A DNA stretch of 5,962 nt from an uncultured Bacillota bacterium (GTDB lineage Bacteria > Bacillota > Clostridia > Peptostreptococcales > Anaerovoracaceae). Each line of letters starts with the position of its first letter. Within the stretch, counting starts at the first letter, position 1. The stretch is from NCBI GenBank assembly GCA_949287115.1, contig CASEFF010000128.1:1-5962 (forward strand). Direction: 5' to 3'. The notes under the pieces are model-generated. The model was not told the origin of the DNA. It saw only the letters and a list, made by a program, of their open reading frames with translations, and searched no databases. Below, one piece after another: positions 5,424 through 5,962 of this stretch. Position numbers and translations under genes: made by a program.

Positions 5424-5962
5424 ATGAAGAAGAGCGTTTTCTGCGGCGATGTTGAGATAGGCGGAGAAAGTCCCGTATCGATACAGTCGATGACGAATAC
5501 GGATACGGCGGATGTAAAGGCCACGATACAGCAGGTAAGGAGACTTGAGGATGCCGGATGTCAGATCATAAGGCTGGCGGTGCCCGATGAAGATGCTGCC
5601 GAGGCTTTCAGACAGATAAAGCGCGCGGCTCATGTACCGCTTGTCGCTGACATACATTTTGATTACAGACTGGCTCTGATGGCGATGGATGCGGGAGCCG
5701 ACAAGATAAGGATAAACCCCGGCAACATAGGGTCGGAGGAAAATGTCAGGCAGGTCGCGGAGATGGCCGCAAGGTGCGGCATACCGATAAGGGTCGGGGT
5801 CAATTCCGGATCCCTTGAAAAGGACATACTCGAAAGATACGGACGCGTGACGGCCGAAGGACTGGCGGAGAGCGCTCTAAGGAACGTGGCTCTGCTGGAA
5901 AAGTATGACTTTGACGACATCGTCATATCTTTAAAATCCTCGGATGTTAAGATGAACTTCGA
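5424..5962 (+). CDS. ispG: 4-hydroxy-3-methylbut-2-enyl diphosphate synthase (flavodoxin/ferredoxin-dependent), 3' end missing
   Basis: Known role: IspG (GcpE) reductively opens methylerythritol cyclodiphosphate to HMBPP, the penultimate MEP-pathway step, using a [4Fe-4S] cluster. Seen: 179 codons open to the window edge. GDVEIGGESPVSIQSMTNTD gives the N-terminal signature, followed by AGCQIIRLAVPD, then VPLVADIHFDYRLAL, then ADKIRINPGNIGS, and then IPIRVGVNSGSLEKDILERY. These are strands and loops of the TIM-barrel half, in the order and spacing of the family. The cysteines that bind the cluster lie in the C-terminal domain, outside this window, so activity cannot be judged. The N-terminus is short before the signature (only a few residues), but the AGGAGG site supports this start. 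It lies 12 nt after rseP, an arrangement known in Clostridia, and shares a pathway with dxr upstream. Confidence 0.96.
   Translation, partial: MKKSVFCGDVEIGGESPVSIQSMTNTDTADVKATIQQVRRLEDAGCQIIRLAVPDEDAAEAFRQIKRAAHVPLVADIHFDYRLALMAMDAGADKIRINPGNIGSEENVRQVAEMAARCGIPIRVGVNSGSLEKDILERYGRVTAEGLAESALRNVALLEKYDFDDIVISLKSSDVKMNF

Noticed and set aside
4290..5657. 455-codon antisense ORF over the end of dxr, rseP and the start of ispG
   Set aside because: Same register effect; the product is Arg/His/Tyr-rich without a family motif and has no evident start site.

Overview
The window is a compact piece of a bacterial chromosome with every gene on the + strand. In order it holds the 3' end of hisE (or of a hisIE fusion), then pyrH, frr, uppS, cdsA, dxr, rseP (rasP-type site-2 protease) and the 5' part of ispG, which runs off the right edge. 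The order pyrH-frr-uppS-cdsA-dxr-rseP-ispG is typical of Firmicutes, especially Clostridia, where ispG commonly follows the protease gene. The protease has a single PDZ domain, as in Gram-positive homologues. Coding DNA looks roughly half G+C, yet it strongly prefers ATA for Ile and AGA/AGG for Arg and nearly avoids TTA, CTA and TCA. I infer an anaerobic Clostridia-type organism with moderate G+C; genus and family cannot be named from this window.

Layout: bases 2-250 are the end of the histidine-biosynthesis gene. Bases 251-324 are an AT-rich gap with a convincing extended -10 promoter (TGATATAAT), which probably starts the pyrH transcription unit. pyrH and frr are separated by 16 nt. The 73-nt gap between frr and uppS carries a strong RNA hairpin without a good U-tract. 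uppS, cdsA, dxr, rseP and ispG follow with gaps of 3, 41, 13 and 12 nt. No intergenic space exceeds 75 bases and no RNA gene, mobile element or CRISPR array is visible.

How the genes fit together: PyrH makes UDP for RNA and for UDP-sugar precursors. Frr recycles ribosomes. Dxr and IspG are two steps of the MEP pathway to isoprenoid precursors. UppS turns those precursors into the C55 lipid carrier for cell-wall synthesis. CdsA makes CDP-diacylglycerol for phospholipids, and RseP/RasP is an intramembrane protease of envelope stress control and membrane-protein turnover. The unit therefore couples translation, pyrimidine supply and envelope building.

This is mostly a conserved housekeeping region, and I found no sign of a new biological system. 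Points worth a second look are the pyrH promoter and the histidine-gene junction that replaces the common rpsB-tsf neighbours, the frr-uppS hairpin, start-codon choices for rseP and dxr, a shared 10-mer in two gaps, and the codon bias that creates long antisense shadow ORFs.
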